A DNA stretch of 64,000 bases from Azospirillum cavernae (GTDB lineage Bacteria; Pseudomonadota; Alphaproteobacteria; Azospirillales; Azospirillaceae): positions 1,233,001-1,297,000 of the forward strand of contig NZ_QYUL01000002.1 of the NCBI RefSeq assembly GCF_003590795.1. Direction: 5' to 3'. Below are positions 1 through 12,534 of the stretch, one piece after another. The number at the start of each line of letters is the position of its first letter. Position 1 is the first letter of the stretch. A program made the translations under genes and the position numbers. Below the pieces are notes generated by a model that did no database searches, was not told the origin of the DNA, and was given only the letters and a program-made list of their open reading frames with translations.

Positions 1-576
1 GCGCTGGCGCAGACGGGTCATGCGGACCCGCTCCTCCTGCGCGGCGCGCGGGCGCTCGCCCGCCGTGCCGGCGGCCCACACCATCTTCGGCGCCGGGGCC
101 GGAGCGGCGGGCTTGGCCGCCGGAGCCGCCGGGGCGGCCAGCACGTCGCCCTTGGTCACGCGGCCATCCTTGCCGCTTCCGGCGATGGTCGAGGCGTCCA
201 CGCCCTTCTCATCGGCCAGCTTGCGGGCGGCGGGGCCGGAGGCGGCGAGGTTGCCGGGGGCGGCGGCCGGGGCCGGAGCGGCGACCGGAGCCGGGGCGGC
301 CACGGGGGCCGCAGCCGGAGCGGCGACCGCGCCAGCCGCGCCTTCGGTCAGCACGCCCAGCAGGGCGTTGACGACGACGTTCTCGCCTTCCGGGGCGACG
401 ATCTCGGCCAGCGTGCCAGCCGCCGGGGCGTTGACTTCCAACGTCACCTTGTCGGTTTCCAGCTCGACCAGCGCCTCGTCCATCTTGACGACGTCGCCGA
501 CCTTCTTCAGCCAACGGGCGACGGTGGCTTCGGAGACGGATTCACCCAGCGTGGGGACTTTGATTTCGATGGTCAT
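1..576 (-). CDS. sucB: 2-oxoglutarate dehydrogenase E2 (dihydrolipoyl succinyltransferase), N-terminal part
   Basis: E2 core of the 2-oxoglutarate dehydrogenase complex, which moves the succinyl group from E1 to CoA on a swinging lipoyl arm in the cytoplasm. The window holds only the N-terminal 192 codons; the gene runs off the left edge. Residues 1-77 form a lipoyl domain starting [13 protein letters not shown], with the lipoylated lysine in ETDKV near residue 43. An Ala/Pro-rich linker follows, then an E3/E1-binding domain ([20 protein letters not shown]) and a second Ala/Pro linker; the catalytic domain is missing. The start at 576 follows a GAGGAAG ribosome site. It lies 41 bp downstream of sucA on the same strand, so the two are almost certainly cotranscribed. 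Confidence 0.95.
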   Translation of the reverse strand, partial: MTIEIKVPTLGESVSEATVARWLKKVGDVVKMDEALVELETDKVTLEVNAPAAGTLAEIVAPEGENVVVNALLGVLTEGAAGAVAAPAAAPVAAPAPVAAPAPAAAPGNLAASGPAARKLADEKGVDASTIAGSGKDGRVTKGDVLAAPAAPAAKPAAPAPAPKMVWAAGTAGERPRAAQEERVRMTRLRQR

Positions 577-617
577 AACTTCCTCGTTCGTCTTTTTTTG
601 GCGCTTGGGTGATCGGA

Positions 618-3521
618 TCAGGCGATGGTCAGCGCGTCGTCCAGGAGCTTGGCTTGCTCCTGGTTGTGGCGCTTCAGCAGACCCGTGGCGGGCGACGCGG
701 TGGCCGGGCGACCGGCGTAGATCGGACGGCCCGCCTTGTGGCCGATGGCCTTCAGGCTGCCTTCCAAACGGCGGTCAACGAAGGTCCAGCCGCCCTGGTT
801 TTCCGGCTCTTCCTGGCACCACACGACTTCGGCGTTCGGGTATTTCGCGAACTCGTCGGACAGGGTGGCCTTGGGGAAGGGGTACATCTGCTCCAGACGG
901 ATCAGGACGACGTCCTTGACGCCACGGTTCATGCGCTCCTGCAACAGATCGTAATAGACCTTGCCGGTGCAGACGACGACGCGGCGGATCTTGTCGTTCT
1001 CGACCAGATCATTGGCGGTTTCGCCCAGCACACGGTGGAAATGGGTGTTCGGACCCAATTCCGCCAGATCGGAGACGCACAGCTTGTGGCGCAGCAGCGA
1101 CTTCGGCGTGAACAGGACCAGCGGCTTGCGGAAGGAGCGGCGGACCTGACGGCGGAAGATGTGGAACAGGTTGGCCGGGGTGGTGACGTTGCAGATCTGC
1201 CAGTTGTCCTCGGCGGAGTTCTGGAGGAAACGCTCCGGTCGGGCCGAGGAGTGTTCCGGCCCCTGGCCCTCATAACCATGCGGCAGCAGCATGACCAGAC
1301 CGGACATGCGCAGCCACTTGGATTCGCCCGACGAGATGAACTGGTCGATGATGGTCTGCGCGGTGTTGGCGAAATCGCCGAACTGCGCTTCCCACAGCAC
1401 CAGATCATGCGGTTCGGCCAGCGAATAGCCGTACTCGAAACCCACCACCGCCGCTTCCGACAGCGGGCTGTCATGGACCTCGAAATGGCCCTGCTCGGGG
1501 TGCAGGTTGGTCAGCGGCAGATATTTGGCTTCGGTGTTTTGATCGTACATCACCGCGTGGCGGTGCGAGAAGGTGCCGCGCCCCGAATCCTGACCGGACA
1601 GACGCACGCCGGTGCCTTCGACCACCAGCGAGCCATAGGCCAACGCCTCGGCGGTCGCCCAATCGATGCCCTCGCCGGACTCGATGGTCTTTTTCTTGGC
1701 TTCCAACTGACGGGCGATCTTGGGGTTGATCGCGAAGTCCTTCGGGTACTGGCAGAGCTTGAAGCCGATTTCCTTCAACAGGTCCATCGAGACGCCGGTG
1801 GCGCCGCGATGCTCGGTGTTCTCGTCCTGCTGTTGCAGACCCGCCCACTTGCCTTCCAGCCAGTCGGCCTTGTTGGGCTTGTAGGTGGTCGATGCCTCGA
1901 ACTCGCCTTCCAGCTTCTTCATGAAGTCGGCGTTGATCTGGTCGCCTTCGGCCTGGGTGATGACGTTTTCATCGACCAGTTGCTTGGCGTACAGCTCGCG
2001 CGTCGTCGCGTGGCTGCGGATCTTCTTGTACATCAGCGGCTGGGTGAAGCCCGGCTCGTCGCCCTCATTGTGGCCATGGCGGCGGTAGCACACCATGTCG
2101 ATGACGACGTCGCGCTTGAACTTCTGGCGGAACTCGATGGCGATGCGGCTGACATGCACCACCGATTCGGGATCGTCGCCGTTCACGTGGAAGATCGGCG
2201 CCTGCACCATCTTCGCCATGTCGGAGCAATAGACGCCCGAGCGCGAGTAGTTCGGGTTCGTCGTGAAGCCGATCTGGTTGTTGATGATGAAGTGCATGGT
2301 GCCGCCGGTGCGGTAGCCGCGCAGTTCCGACAGGCCCAGCGTTTCGGCGACGATGCCCTGACCGGCGAAAGCGGCGTCGCCGTGGATCAGCACGCCCATC
2401 ACCTGCTCGCGGTCCAGGTCGCGGCGCTGCGCCTGCTTGGCGCGCACCTTGCCCAGCACCACCGGGTTGACCCATTCCAGGTGGGACGGGTTGGCGGTCA
2501 GCGACAGATGGACGATGTGGCCGTTGAAATCGCGGTCCGACGAGGTGCCAAGATGGTACTTCACGTCGCCCGAACCCTGGACGTCCGTCGGGCTGGACGG
2601 GTTGCCCTGGAATTCCGAGAACACCGCCGCGAAGGGCTTGCCCATGAAGTTGGTCAGCATGTTCAGACGGCCACGGTGGGCCATGCCGACGACCGCTTCC
2701 TTCAGGCCGAGCTGACCGCCGCGCTTGAGGATCTGCTCCAGCGCCGGGATCATCGACTCGCCGCCCTCAAGGCCGAAGCGCTTGGTGCCGGTGTATTTCA
2801 GTTGCAGGAACTTCTCGAACCCCTCGGCGGCGGTCAGACGCTCCAGAATGGCGCGCTTGCCGTTGACCGTGAAGTCGGTGTGGTTGCGGCCGCCCTCGAT
2901 GCGCTCCTGAATCCAGGCCTTTTCTTCCGGATCCTGGATGTGCATGAACTCGACGCCGACCGTCCCGCAATAGGTCTTGTGCAGGATTTCCAGGATCTGG
3001 CGCAGAGTCGCCGTTTCCAGGCCGAGCGAGTAATTCAGGAAGATCGGGCGGTCAAGGTCGCCGGGGCCGAAGCCGTAGGTCGCCGGATCCAGCTCCGGGT
3101 GCGGCTCGCGCTTTTCCAGGCCCAACGGGTCGAAATGCGCGTTCATGTGGCCGCGCACGCGGAACACGCGGATCAACATCAGGGCGCGGATGCTGTCGAG
3201 CGTCGCCGCGCGGAGTTGCTGCGGGCTGACGCCGCCGTAAACCTGCTGGGTGTGGGCGACCATGGCGCCGTTGCCGGGACCGGCCAGACCATGCCCGGCG
3301 GCATCCGGGGCAGCCCCGTTCGTCTCATCGTCCCGCAAGGTCCAGGAGGCGCCGCGCAGCTCGTCAAGAACGGCGCGCGAATCGTCGTCCAGATCCTTGA
3401 AAAAGCCGTTCCAGCTCGGATCGACCGCAGCCGGATCCGCCAGAAAGCGGGCGTAGAGTTCGGCGACGTAACCGGCGTTCGATCCGAACAGGAACGAGGT
3501 CTGCTCCAAATTTGCCGACAT
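618..3521 (-). CDS. sucA: 2-oxoglutarate dehydrogenase E1 component
   Basis: Thiamine-diphosphate-dependent E1 that decarboxylates 2-oxoglutarate and succinylates the E2 lipoyl group. At 967 residues it has the usual family length. It begins with the N-terminal E2-binding segment ([19 protein letters not shown]), followed by the transketolase-like core with the cofactor-binding stretch [19 protein letters not shown], then [11 protein letters not shown], and a pyrimidine-binding domain with [16 protein letters not shown]. The C-terminus is intact ([11 protein letters not shown]). It sits between sucD (180 bp upstream, with two hairpins in the gap) and sucB (41 bp downstream). It is a housekeeping gene and nothing in it looks unusual. 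Confidence 0.98.
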   Translation of the reverse strand: MSANLEQTSFLFGSNAGYVAELYARFLADPAAVDPSWNGFFKDLDDDSRAVLDELRGASWTLRDDETNGAAPDAAGHGLAGPGNGAMVAHTQQVYGGVSPQQLRAATLDSIRALMLIRVFRVRGHMNAHFDPLGLEKREPHPELDPATYGFGPGDLDRPIFLNYSLGLETATLRQILEILHKTYCGTVGVEFMHIQDPEEKAWIQERIEGGRNHTDFTVNGKRAILERLTAAEGFEKFLQLKYTGTKRFGLEGGESMIPALEQILKRGGQLGLKEAVVGMAHRGRLNMLTNFMGKPFAAVFSEFQGNPSSPTDVQGSGDVKYHLGTSSDRDFNGHIVHLSLTANPSHLEWVNPVVLGKVRAKQAQRRDLDREQVMGVLIHGDAAFAGQGIVAETLGLSELRGYRTGGTMHFIINNQIGFTTNPNYSRSGVYCSDMAKMVQAPIFHVNGDDPESVVHVSRIAIEFRQKFKRDVVIDMVCYRRHGHNEGDEPGFTQPLMYKKIRSHATTRELYAKQLVDENVITQAEGDQINADFMKKLEGEFEASTTYKPNKADWLEGKWAGLQQQDENTEHRGATGVSMDLLKEIGFKLCQYPKDFAINPKIARQLEAKKKTIESGEGIDWATAEALAYGSLVVEGTGVRLSGQDSGRGTFSHRHAVMYDQNTEAKYLPLTNLHPEQGHFEVHDSPLSEAAVVGFEYGYSLAEPHDLVLWEAQFGDFANTAQTIIDQFISSGESKWLRMSGLVMLLPHGYEGQGPEHSSARPERFLQNSAEDNWQICNVTTPANLFHIFRRQVRRSFRKPLVLFTPKSLLRHKLCVSDLAELGPNTHFHRVLGETANDLVENDKIRRVVVCTGKVYYDLLQERMNRGVKDVVLIRLEQMYPFPKATLSDEFAKYPNAEVVWCQEEPENQGGWTFVDRRLEGSLKAIGHKAGRPIYAGRPATASPATGLLKRHNQEQAKLLDDALTIA

Positions 3522-3586
3522 GATTCACTTCGGGCTTTTCGCCCGATTCCCTGTGGGAGTTTTTATAGTGCGATGACGAGCCGCCA

Positions 3587-3639
3587 GTCGCCGGATCCCG
3601 TGCGAGAAGGATCCGGCGACCGTCGGCTCAAGAGCCGAC
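3587..3639 (-). promoter_or_regulatory. two consecutive perfect hairpins in the sucD-sucA gap
   Basis: GTCGCCGGATCC (3587-3598) pairs perfectly with GGATCCGGCGAC (3609-3620) across a 10-nt loop. Immediately next, GTCGGCTC (3622-3629) pairs with GAGCCGAC (3632-3639) across 2 nt. Neither is followed by a clear T-run on the minus strand, so they look like RNA processing or stabilising elements rather than strong terminators. Their role in differential expression of sucCD versus sucAB is inferred. Confidence 0.55.
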
Positions 3640-3701
3640 AGCAGCCCGGAACCAAGGGACGGCGCGGGGGAACCTGTCGCCAAGCCCCCCGCGCCAACGC
3701 C

Positions 3702-4577
3702 TCAGCCCTTGAAGACCTTCAGCATGGTCGAGCCGAGCGACGCCGGGCTGTCCGCCACGGCGATGCCGACCGACTTCATGAAGTCGATCTTGAAGTCGGC
3801 GGTGTCGTTGCCGCCCGAAATCACCGCGCCCGCATGACCCATGCGGCGGCCCGGAGGAGCGGTGCGGCCGGCGATGAAGCCGACGACCGGCTTCTTCGTG
3901 CCCGACGCCTTCAGGAATTCGGCGCCGCGAACTTCGGCGTCGCCGCCGATTTCGCCGATCATGATGATGCCCTCGGTCTCCGGGTCCTTCACGAACAGCT
4001 CAAGGCTGTCGACGAAGTTGGTGCCGTTGACCGGGTCGCCGCCGATGCCGATGCAGGTCGTCTGACCCAGGCCCGCCGCCGTGGTTTGCGCCACGGCTTC
4101 GTAGGTCAGCGTGCCGGAGCGCGAGACGATGCCGATCTTGCCACGCTTGTGGATGTGGCCCGGCATGATGCCGATCTTGCATTCGTCGGGCGTGATGACG
4201 CCGGGGCAGTTCGGCCCGATCAAACGGGTCGCGGAGCCTTGCAGGGCGCGCTTGACGCGCACCATGTCCAGCACCGGGATGCCTTCGGTGATGCAGACGA
4301 CCAGCGCGATTTCGGCGTCGATGGCTTCCAGGATCGCGTCCGCCGCGAAGGGAGGCGGCACGTAGATCACAGAGGCGTTGGCGCCGGTCTTGTGGACCGC
4401 GTCGGCGACCGTGTCGAAGATCGGCAGGTCGAGGTGCTTGGCGCCGCCCTTGCCGGGCGTCACGCCGCCAACCATCTTGGTGCCGTAGGCGATGGCCTGC
4501 TCGGAATGGAAGGTGCCCTGGGCTCCGGTGAAGCCCTGGCAGATCACCTTGGTGTTCTTATCGACGAGAACAGCCAT
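3702..4577 (-). CDS. sucD: succinyl-CoA synthetase (ADP-forming) alpha subunit
   Basis: Alpha subunit of succinate-CoA ligase, which binds CoA and carries the phosphohistidine intermediate during succinyl-CoA to succinate conversion. It has 291 residues, the normal size. A Rossmann-like CoA-binding N-terminus ([20 protein letters not shown]) is followed by [10 protein letters not shown] and the C-terminal phosphohistidine loop [10 protein letters not shown]. The start at 4577 lies 1 bp from the sucC stop, so translation is coupled to sucC. The downstream gap to sucA is unusually long for this operon and carries paired hairpins. Confidence 0.98.
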   Translation of the reverse strand: MAVLVDKNTKVICQGFTGAQGTFHSEQAIAYGTKMVGGVTPGKGGAKHLDLPIFDTVADAVHKTGANASVIYVPPPFAADAILEAIDAEIALVVCITEGIPVLDMVRVKRALQGSATRLIGPNCPGVITPDECKIGIMPGHIHKRGKIGIVSRSGTLTYEAVAQTTAAGLGQTTCIGIGGDPVNGTNFVDSLELFVKDPETEGIIMIGEIGGDAEVRGAEFLKASGTKKPVVGFIAGRTAPPGRRMGHAGAVISGGNDTADFKIDFMKSVGIAVADSPASLGSTMLKVFKG

Positions 4578-4578
4578 T

Positions 4579-5775
<1,197 letters not shown>

Positions 5776-6034
5776 CGGGCGTCCATCTGTTTTTTGGTTC
5801 GGCTGACGAAATCGGATCGACTGACGACAGAGAATGATCGAAAGGTCGAAACAAAGGATCGGCCATGGACTTCGGTCCTTGCGCGTCGCGCGTCCGACCT
5901 TCGGCGTTCGTCTTTTGCGGGACTTGCGCCGAAGGGCGGATGATGCGGGCCGCTGACAGTAACATTGGACGCGGATGGATCAAACCACCGTTCCTGTTCC
6001 GTCATGCGGCCGAATCGCGCGGGACCGGGTCGTC
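5776..6034 (-). promoter_or_regulatory. mdh-sucC intergenic region
   Basis: There are 259 bp without a gene between the mdh stop and the sucC start, both on the minus strand. I see no strong terminator with a T-run and no well-matched -35/-10 pair. The spacing is long enough for a separate sucCDAB promoter, which is typical in alphaproteobacteria, but the sequence does not prove one. Confidence 0.3.
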
Positions 6035-7039
<1,005 letters not shown>

Positions 7040-7275
7040 TCAGCGGGGGACAGAACCAATGGTCATTCTAACGTCTTAGGGATCCAGCGCCCCGAGATTT
7101 CGGAAGCGTAGGTAGCGCGTTTTGACGCAGAGAGCAAGCCCGGACGCATGCGCAGCAATGCAGCATCGCGTCGCAGGCCGGATCTTCATTTCGCACAGCC
7201 GGGTTGATCGGCACTATACGTATCTGGGAAGGTCGTTTCGCGAACCGTTTGATATGGCACGAGGGAGAGCGCCGC

Positions 7276-7710
7276 ATGGCCCGTTTCACCACCATTCTGT
7301 CCTTGTCCCTGCCGCTGGCGCTGATGGCTGGCGCTGCGGTGGGACAAACCGTCGCGGACTACAAAACCGCGCTGGAGACCGCTCCGGTCGCCGACGCGGC
7401 GGGCTGCCGCACGCTGAGCAATTACGTCTACACCTCGATCCCCGACGGCAAGCGCGCCGAATGGGTTCTGCCGCTCGTGACCCTGAACGGGACCGAGAAT
7501 CCGGTGATCGGGCAAAAGCGCGAGGCCTGCGCCGAGGCGCGCAAGCAGCCGTTGATCGCCTTTGACGGCGGCACCGGCGAGCAGATCGTGACACCGGCGG
7601 AGGCCTACAAGGATCCGGTCGATCAGCCCTATTACCGCGACCCGACCCTGCCGAACGAGGCGGCGACGCCGCGCGCGGGCCGGGCGCTGCGCCGCGTTGG
7701 CACGCCGTAA
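7276..7710 (+). CDS. small secreted protein of unknown function
   Basis: I do not recognise a family. The 144-residue protein begins MARFTTILSLSLPLALMAGAAVGQ, a classic Sec signal peptide with likely cleavage after AVG, so a periplasmic location is expected. The mature part has two Cys residues (AAGCRTL and KREACAEARK) that could form a disulfide. It is transcribed divergently from mdh. The start is chosen because GAGGGAGAG lies just upstream; an earlier in-frame ATG at 7204 would bury the signal peptide. The C-terminal tail is basic (RAGRALRRVG). Confidence 0.75.
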   Translation: MARFTTILSLSLPLALMAGAAVGQTVADYKTALETAPVADAAGCRTLSNYVYTSIPDGKRAEWVLPLVTLNGTENPVIGQKREACAEARKQPLIAFDGGTGEQIVTPAEAYKDPVDQPYYRDPTLPNEAATPRAGRALRRVGTP

Positions 7711-7743
7711 TTCCTCCAGCGGCGGCGCGGGGGCGGCGTAAGG

Positions 7744-9006
7744 CTAATCCCGCACGCCGTAGCGGATCAGATGCCGCGTCATGTCCGCCGCGCTGAGCGG
7801 AAAGGCGCGGCCCTGGCGGGCGTTCAGCATGGCGCGCGGGTTGATCCCGGCGGCGCGCGCCTGAATTTGCATGGCGCAGCGCATGGAAAAACCGGCGCGC
7901 CAGACCAGCGCCGTCACCGCGTGGGGATCCTGCGCGGTCAAAATGCGTTCCACCACCTCCGGTGCCACGCGGGCGCGCAGGGTGAGCGCGGTGTGGACAA
8001 AGCCGGTCTCGTTCCAGGACAGGGCGTCGCCCAACGCGGTTTCGTTCAATTTGCCTTGGCGGTGCAGGCGGACCGCGCGGCGTTCCGGGCTGTCGCCCGA
8101 GTCGGCGGCGTCGGCCCAATCGATCCGGCGGCGGGTGGCGGCGGCGATCTCGGCCACCGTCGCGTCGTCGTAATCGGTGCGGCCTCGCAGCGCCTCCACC
8201 ACCGTCAGGTCGATGAAATCGGCCAAGCGCACGGCCAGACGGCGGGGCAGGGCCGGGCGGCGGGCCAGCTTTTCCTGCCATTCCGGGTGATGGGCCGACT
8301 CCTCGACCAGCGTTTCCAGCGTCGCCTCGGCGATCACTGCGCCGTTGTTGTCCAACAGAACCCCGGTGGCGTCGGCGTCGCCGCTGCCCGCGATGGCGTC
8401 GGCCAGCGACGCGCCGACCCGGTGCCGTCGGGCGATGGCCGACAAGGCCCAGCCCGCCGGGGCGCTGGCGACGATGTCCAGCAAATCCTCGTCGGTCAGG
8501 GCGGCGCAGCAGCGCAACACCGGCTCGGCCACCGTGCGCTCGACGTCGCGGGCTAGGCTGCGGACGACGGTGGGCGGCGCGCAGGCGACATCCTTGATCG
8601 AGGTCGCCAAGGCTTCGCGCACGCGGGTGATGTGGTCGCGGGCAAGCTGCTCCAGGGCGCGGACGGCCACGTTGGTGACGGTGTCGGCCCCGCCGGGCGG
8701 CAAATCGGGCAGCAGGCGGCAGAGTTTTTGCGCCAGCGAGGCGCGGACGCTGGCGTCGCCCATCCCGGCCAACCGCGATTCGACCAGCGCGTCGCCGACT
8801 CGTTGACCGACGCTGCGGGAGGCTGATGGCGCGGCGGGCGGATGCGGCGCGGCAAGAACCGGAACAGGAAGGCTGGGGACGGGCTGGGCCGGTTCGTCCG
8901 GTCCGTCGAACAGGTAGGACAACAACTCGGGCGCGACGCCGCCCTCGCCCTCCGCGTGGGCGGGCGCGCCCGGCTGTGGCGGGGCGGGGGCGCGCCGGGC
9001 GGTCAC
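7744..9006 (-). CDS. DUF2336 domain protein
   Basis: A 420-residue protein with an Ala/Pro-rich N-terminal 60 residues, then an all-helical repeat-like region typical of DUF2336 proteins: HITRVREALATSIKDV, APPTVVRSLARDVERTVAEPVL and ALTDEDLLDIVASAPAGWALSAIA resemble HEAT-like units. The C-terminal part continues as degenerate helical repeats. DUF2336 proteins are common in Rhodospirillales and Rhizobiales; their function is not established and a scaffolding role is only a guess. Translation starts at a GTG (9006). Its stop faces the stop of the 7276 gene, so the two converge. Confidence 0.75.
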   Translation of the reverse strand: MTARRAPAPPQPGAPAHAEGEGGVAPELLSYLFDGPDEPAQPVPSLPVPVLAAPHPPAAPSASRSVGQRVGDALVESRLAGMGDASVRASLAQKLCRLLPDLPPGGADTVTNVAVRALEQLARDHITRVREALATSIKDVACAPPTVVRSLARDVERTVAEPVLRCCAALTDEDLLDIVASAPAGWALSAIARRHRVGASLADAIAGSGDADATGVLLDNNGAVIAEATLETLVEESAHHPEWQEKLARRPALPRRLAVRLADFIDLTVVEALRGRTDYDDATVAEIAAATRRRIDWADAADSGDSPERRAVRLHRQGKLNETALGDALSWNETGFVHTALTLRARVAPEVVERILTAQDPHAVTALVWRAGFSMRCAMQIQARAAGINPRAMLNARQGRAFPLSAADMTRHLIRYGVRD

Positions 9007-9127
9007 GGGACCGCGCGCTTGAGTCGGAGAAACCCGGTGTCGGGCAGGGGGGCGGGCATCATCATGCCTCCATCGGACGCTGTTTGGGTTAACGGTCGCC
9101 TAATTCGCCATCGCTTCGAGTCGTCCG

Positions 9128-10036
9128 TCAACGCCGTTTGGCCGCCGGGGTCGCCCCCAGCATCGGGCGTTGCGCCAGCATCGGACGGGGTGCCCGCCGT
9201 CCGCCCAGCATCTGGACCGGCTGCGCCTGTTCCAGCTTGTGCTTGTCGAACTGGTCGAAGATCCGCATCAGATTGTCCGAGGTGCCATCGCCGTAATGAA
9301 TGTCCACGCGCGCGCGGTCCAGCTCGCTGCGCAGGCTGTCGCGCAAGCGCCCGAACATGGTGTCGAACAGCGTGTCGAAATGGGGGCCTGCGAAGATGAA
9401 TCGCTTGTCGCGCAGCAGGTCGGTCATCCGCCGCATGAAGGTTTGGCGCTGCTGGTGGAATTGTCTGAACCGCAGCATCACGCGGACAAACATGGTGTCG
9501 ACCAGAACCGCCAGCGAATCCTCGCGGCTGATCCGGCTCCAGATCTCCTCGTCATGGTCGGTGCCGATCTGGTTGTAGATGGTGATGGCGTTGGCGTTCA
9601 GCGCTTCCCATTCCTTTTCATAAAACAGGCCGCTGATGCTGGTTTGCAGGCCCGACGCGATCACTTGGGGAAAGACCTCGCCGCTGATTGGATCGACGCT
9701 TTCCGGCACTTTCAGGAGGACAGTGGAGAACATCAGCCGCGTCACGAAATCCCGTCGCCGTCCGTCGGGTTTGAACACCATGCGCGGGGACTCGCCGCCG
9801 CTCCCGCACCCCCCGCCCTGGCAACGCGACGCCATGGCGCAGGATTGGCAGATGTTGGCGAACAGGGGGAGAACCGTGGGCCAATGCGCCATCATCAGCC
9901 CCATGGCGCGGGTGAACTCCTCACGCGACAGGGCGCCCTTGGCGGCGAATTGCGGCTCCAGCGCTTCCTGAAAGGTGCTGACCAGAACCTGAGCGGTGCG
10001 GTGGTGGCGCACGAACGGCGGTTGATCGGTCGACAT
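9128..10036 (-). CDS. unknown protein with a Cys-rich N-terminal segment
   Basis: I do not recognise the family. With the start at 10036 (MSTDQPPFVRHHR) it is 302 residues; a longer frame to 10117 exists but looks like untranslated leader. Around residues 62-77 lies NICQSCAMASRCQGGGCGSG, four Cys in CxxC-x5-C-x4-C spacing, which could bind a metal. The rest is helical, with charged stretches (RFRQFHQQRQTFMRRMTDLL) and a basic C-terminal tail. There is no signal peptide or membrane segment. It stands alone between the DUF2336 gene and a candidate small RNA. Confidence 0.65.
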   Translation of the reverse strand: MSTDQPPFVRHHRTAQVLVSTFQEALEPQFAAKGALSREEFTRAMGLMMAHWPTVLPLFANICQSCAMASRCQGGGCGSGGESPRMVFKPDGRRRDFVTRLMFSTVLLKVPESVDPISGEVFPQVIASGLQTSISGLFYEKEWEALNANAITIYNQIGTDHDEEIWSRISREDSLAVLVDTMFVRVMLRFRQFHQQRQTFMRRMTDLLRDKRFIFAGPHFDTLFDTMFGRLRDSLRSELDRARVDIHYGDGTSDNLMRIFDQFDKHKLEQAQPVQMLGGRRAPRPMLAQRPMLGATPAAKRR

Positions 10037-10184
10037 CCTGGAACGCTCCCTTGGCTCCGCTGCCGCAGGATGGCGGCGGCAACGGAACAAAGTGTCGCGC
10101 ATTTTATTCAAATGCACCTGTGATCACGATCACAGAGGGGCGATGATTCTTGCGTGGTCGGTCGGGCCACGGTTGGGCCGGGCA

Positions 10185-10260
10185 GAAAAAAAGGCCGCAA
10201 CCCAGAAGGGTGCGGCCTTTGAAGTCTAGGGAGGAAACGCACTGCAAAATGCAGTAACGA
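10185..10260 (-). ncRNA. candidate anti-Shine-Dalgarno small RNA (suhB/mmgR-like)
   Basis: Read on the minus strand, a short hairpin (ACTGCA-TTT-TGCAGT, 10241-10255) is followed by a single-stranded CU-rich stretch containing TTTCCTCCC (complement of 10229-10237). Then comes a strong terminator, AAGGCCGCA/TGCGGCCTT, and a run of seven T. A possible -10 (TATGCT) lies at 10271-10266, giving a transcript of about 75 nt. This architecture matches the short alphaproteobacterial suhB/mmgR small RNA family, whose CU-rich loop pairs with Shine-Dalgarno regions. Family membership is inferred from layout; no covariance search was run. Confidence 0.5.
10191..10219 (-). terminator. Rho-independent terminator
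   Basis: A 9-bp perfect stem (AAGGCCGCA 10191-10199 with TGCGGCCTT 10211-10219) is followed on the minus strand by TTTTTTT. No protein gene ends here on the minus strand, which is the main argument that it terminates a small RNA. Confidence 0.8.
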
Positions 10261-10271
10261 GCCGGAGCATA

Positions 10272-10820
10272 GGACCTTCGACGTGTTAGCGATACCACGC
10301 TTTTGGAATTGGTGCGGTGCGGCATTCGCATAGCGGAGTGTGGAATAATTCCTTTTGTGCGCAAGAAATATGCAAATGAACAGGGTGTTGCCCAATACGT
10401 AAACTTTTCCTCAAAGAGAGGGTCCGCAAACAATTGATGGTGTTGACGGTCAATCCTTCCGGGGCCGCGACAGGCAGATACGATATTCTGTATCAGCCCT
10501 TTGCCTTTTGCTATCGGTTTCCTGTGGGAAACACTTATGCGGAACTGAGAGGCAAACGGGTTTCGCTGTTCAGCGCGCTGTCGATGACGCGCGGCCCGCG
10601 CGACACATGGTCAACATCAGGCAGGCTGGCGGCGCGGATGCCGACGACCAGATCCCATTGGCGGTTGACGCTGTGCGGGGAATGCGGTTCCGGCAGGCCG
10701 CGAATTGGCGGGTGGCTCGGGCGCGTTGCACGATGGCGAGCGCGCGTCTTGGCGCGCCGCCGTCCTTTCCCTCCCCCACGCTGGCGCAGGGGAGGGGAAG
10801 GCAAGGGCGGGAAAGAAGCG
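10272..10820. other. gene-poor stretch between small RNA and lysS
   Basis: There are 549 bp with no convincing coding region. Open frames here lack ribosome sites and have no recognisable protein signature, and some merely run on from lysS in other frames. I see no repeat, tRNA or insertion sequence in it. Confidence 0.5.
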
Positions 10821-12389
10821 TCAGACCGCCAGCTTTTCGCGGATCAACGCCTTGGTTTCGGCGACGCCGTAAAGCTGGATGAAGGATCCCATGCGCGGGC
10901 CGGTGGTCTGGCCCAGCAGAACCTCGTACAGCGCCTGGAACCACGCCCGCAGTTCGGTGAAGCCATGGGCCTTGCCGACCTCGAACACCTCGTTCTGGAT
11001 GACGTCGGCCTTGGCGTCGGCGGGCAACTCGTCCAGCTTGACCAGCAGGGCGTCCAGCGCGGCGCGCTCGGCGTCGGTCGGGGCGCGGAACTGTTTGGTC
11101 GGCTTGATCTGGTCCTGATAATAGCGGACGGCGTAGCCGATCATGCTGTCGAGGAAGGGGCTGTTTTCCGGCGTGGCGTCGGGCGCGTAGCGGCGGATGA
11201 AGCCCCACATGGTGTCTTTGGTTTCGGCGTTCGCCGCCGCCGCCAAATTCAGCAGCAGAATGAAGGACACGTCCGACCGCACGGCGGGCGGCTTGCCGCC
11301 ATGGATGTGCCAAGCCGGGTTTTCCAGCTTGCGGGCCGGTTCCTCGCCATGGACCTTGTCCACAAAGGTCAGATACTCGTCCACCGCGCGCGGAATCACG
11401 TCGAAATACAGGCGCTTGGCCGATTTCGGCTTTTGGAACATGTACAGCGCGAGGCTTTCCGGCGGCGCGTAGGCCAGCCACTCTTCCATCGTCAGGCCGT
11501 TGCCCTTCGACTTGGAGATCTTCTGGCCCTTGTCGTCGAGGAACAGCTCGTAATTGAAGCCTTCCGGCGGCGTGCCGCCGAGGATGCGGCAAATCTTCCC
11601 GGCCAGTTCGGCGGACGGGATCAGATCCTTGCCGTACATCTCGTAATCGACGCCCAGACCAAACCAGCGCATGCCCCAATCGGGCTTCCATTGCAGCTTC
11701 ACATGGCCGCCGGTGACGGGCAGTTCGACCTTCTTGCCGTCCTCGTCCTGGAAGACGATGGTTCCGGCCTCCGCGTTTCGTTCCAGCATCGGCACCTGGA
11801 GAACCCGGCCCGTGGCGGGCGAGATCGGCAGGAACGGGCTGTAGGTCGCCTGCCGTTCCGTCCCCAGCGTCGGCAGCATCACCGCCATGACCTCATCGTA
11901 ATGGCGCAGCACGCCAAGCAGCGCCTCGTCGAAGCGGCCGGACTTGTACCAGTCGGTGGAGGACTGGAACTCATACTCAAAGCCGAAACCGTCGAGGAAG
12001 GCGCGCAGGCGGGCGTTGTTGTGGGCGCCGAAGCTGTCATGGGTGCCGAACGGGTCGGGCACCTGGGTCAGCGGCTTGCCCAGCGCGGCGGCCACCATCT
12101 CCTTGTTGGGGATGTTGTCGGGGACCTTGCGCAGCCCGTCCATGTCGTCGGAGAAGCAGAACAGCTTGGTGGGCAAGTCGCTCATCGTTTGGAAGGCGTG
12201 GCGGACCATGCTGGTGCGCGCGACCTCGCCGAAGGTGCCGAGATGCGGCAGGCCCGACGGGCCATAGCCGGTCTCGAACAGGACGTAGCCTTTGGCGGGC
12301 GGCGCTTTGCTGAAGCGCGCGACCAGTTTGCGCGCCTCCTCAAACGGCCATGCCTTCGCCTGCAACGCCAAATCCCGTTCGCCGGTCAT
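10821..12389 (-). CDS. lysS: lysyl-tRNA synthetase, class I
   Basis: Archaeal-type class I LysRS (LysK-like), which charges tRNA-Lys. It has 522 residues. The Rossmann catalytic domain carries the HIGH-like motif HLGTF at about residues 49-53 (after GYGPSGLP), and KISKSKG near residue 285 is the KMSKS signature. The C-terminal part is the helical anticodon-binding domain. Class I LysRS replaces the usual class II enzyme in many alphaproteobacteria, which supports the taxonomic placement. It is monocistronic and divergent from the SMR exporter. Confidence 0.95.
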   Translation of the reverse strand: MTGERDLALQAKAWPFEEARKLVARFSKAPPAKGYVLFETGYGPSGLPHLGTFGEVARTSMVRHAFQTMSDLPTKLFCFSDDMDGLRKVPDNIPNKEMVAAALGKPLTQVPDPFGTHDSFGAHNNARLRAFLDGFGFEYEFQSSTDWYKSGRFDEALLGVLRHYDEVMAVMLPTLGTERQATYSPFLPISPATGRVLQVPMLERNAEAGTIVFQDEDGKKVELPVTGGHVKLQWKPDWGMRWFGLGVDYEMYGKDLIPSAELAGKICRILGGTPPEGFNYELFLDDKGQKISKSKGNGLTMEEWLAYAPPESLALYMFQKPKSAKRLYFDVIPRAVDEYLTFVDKVHGEEPARKLENPAWHIHGGKPPAVRSDVSFILLLNLAAAANAETKDTMWGFIRRYAPDATPENSPFLDSMIGYAVRYYQDQIKPTKQFRAPTDAERAALDALLVKLDELPADAKADVIQNEVFEVGKAHGFTELRAWFQALYEVLLGQTTGPRMGSFIQLYGVAETKALIREKLAV

Positions 12390-12534
12390 TGTCGGACCCT
12401 TTCAACACCAAAGAAACACTGCTTAAGAGGGCGACAACCCTAGGGCGGCGCGGGCGTTCCGTCAACCGCAGGACTTGCGGCAAAGCCGCCGGAGGGCCAT
12501 GTTCCCCGGCTGGTCTTGCGAGCGAGTGACAGTG

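Noticed and set aside
10272..10820. Possible pseudogene in the gap beside lysS
   Set aside because: Several frames give readable stretches, but none has a start with ribosome site or a recognisable family pattern.
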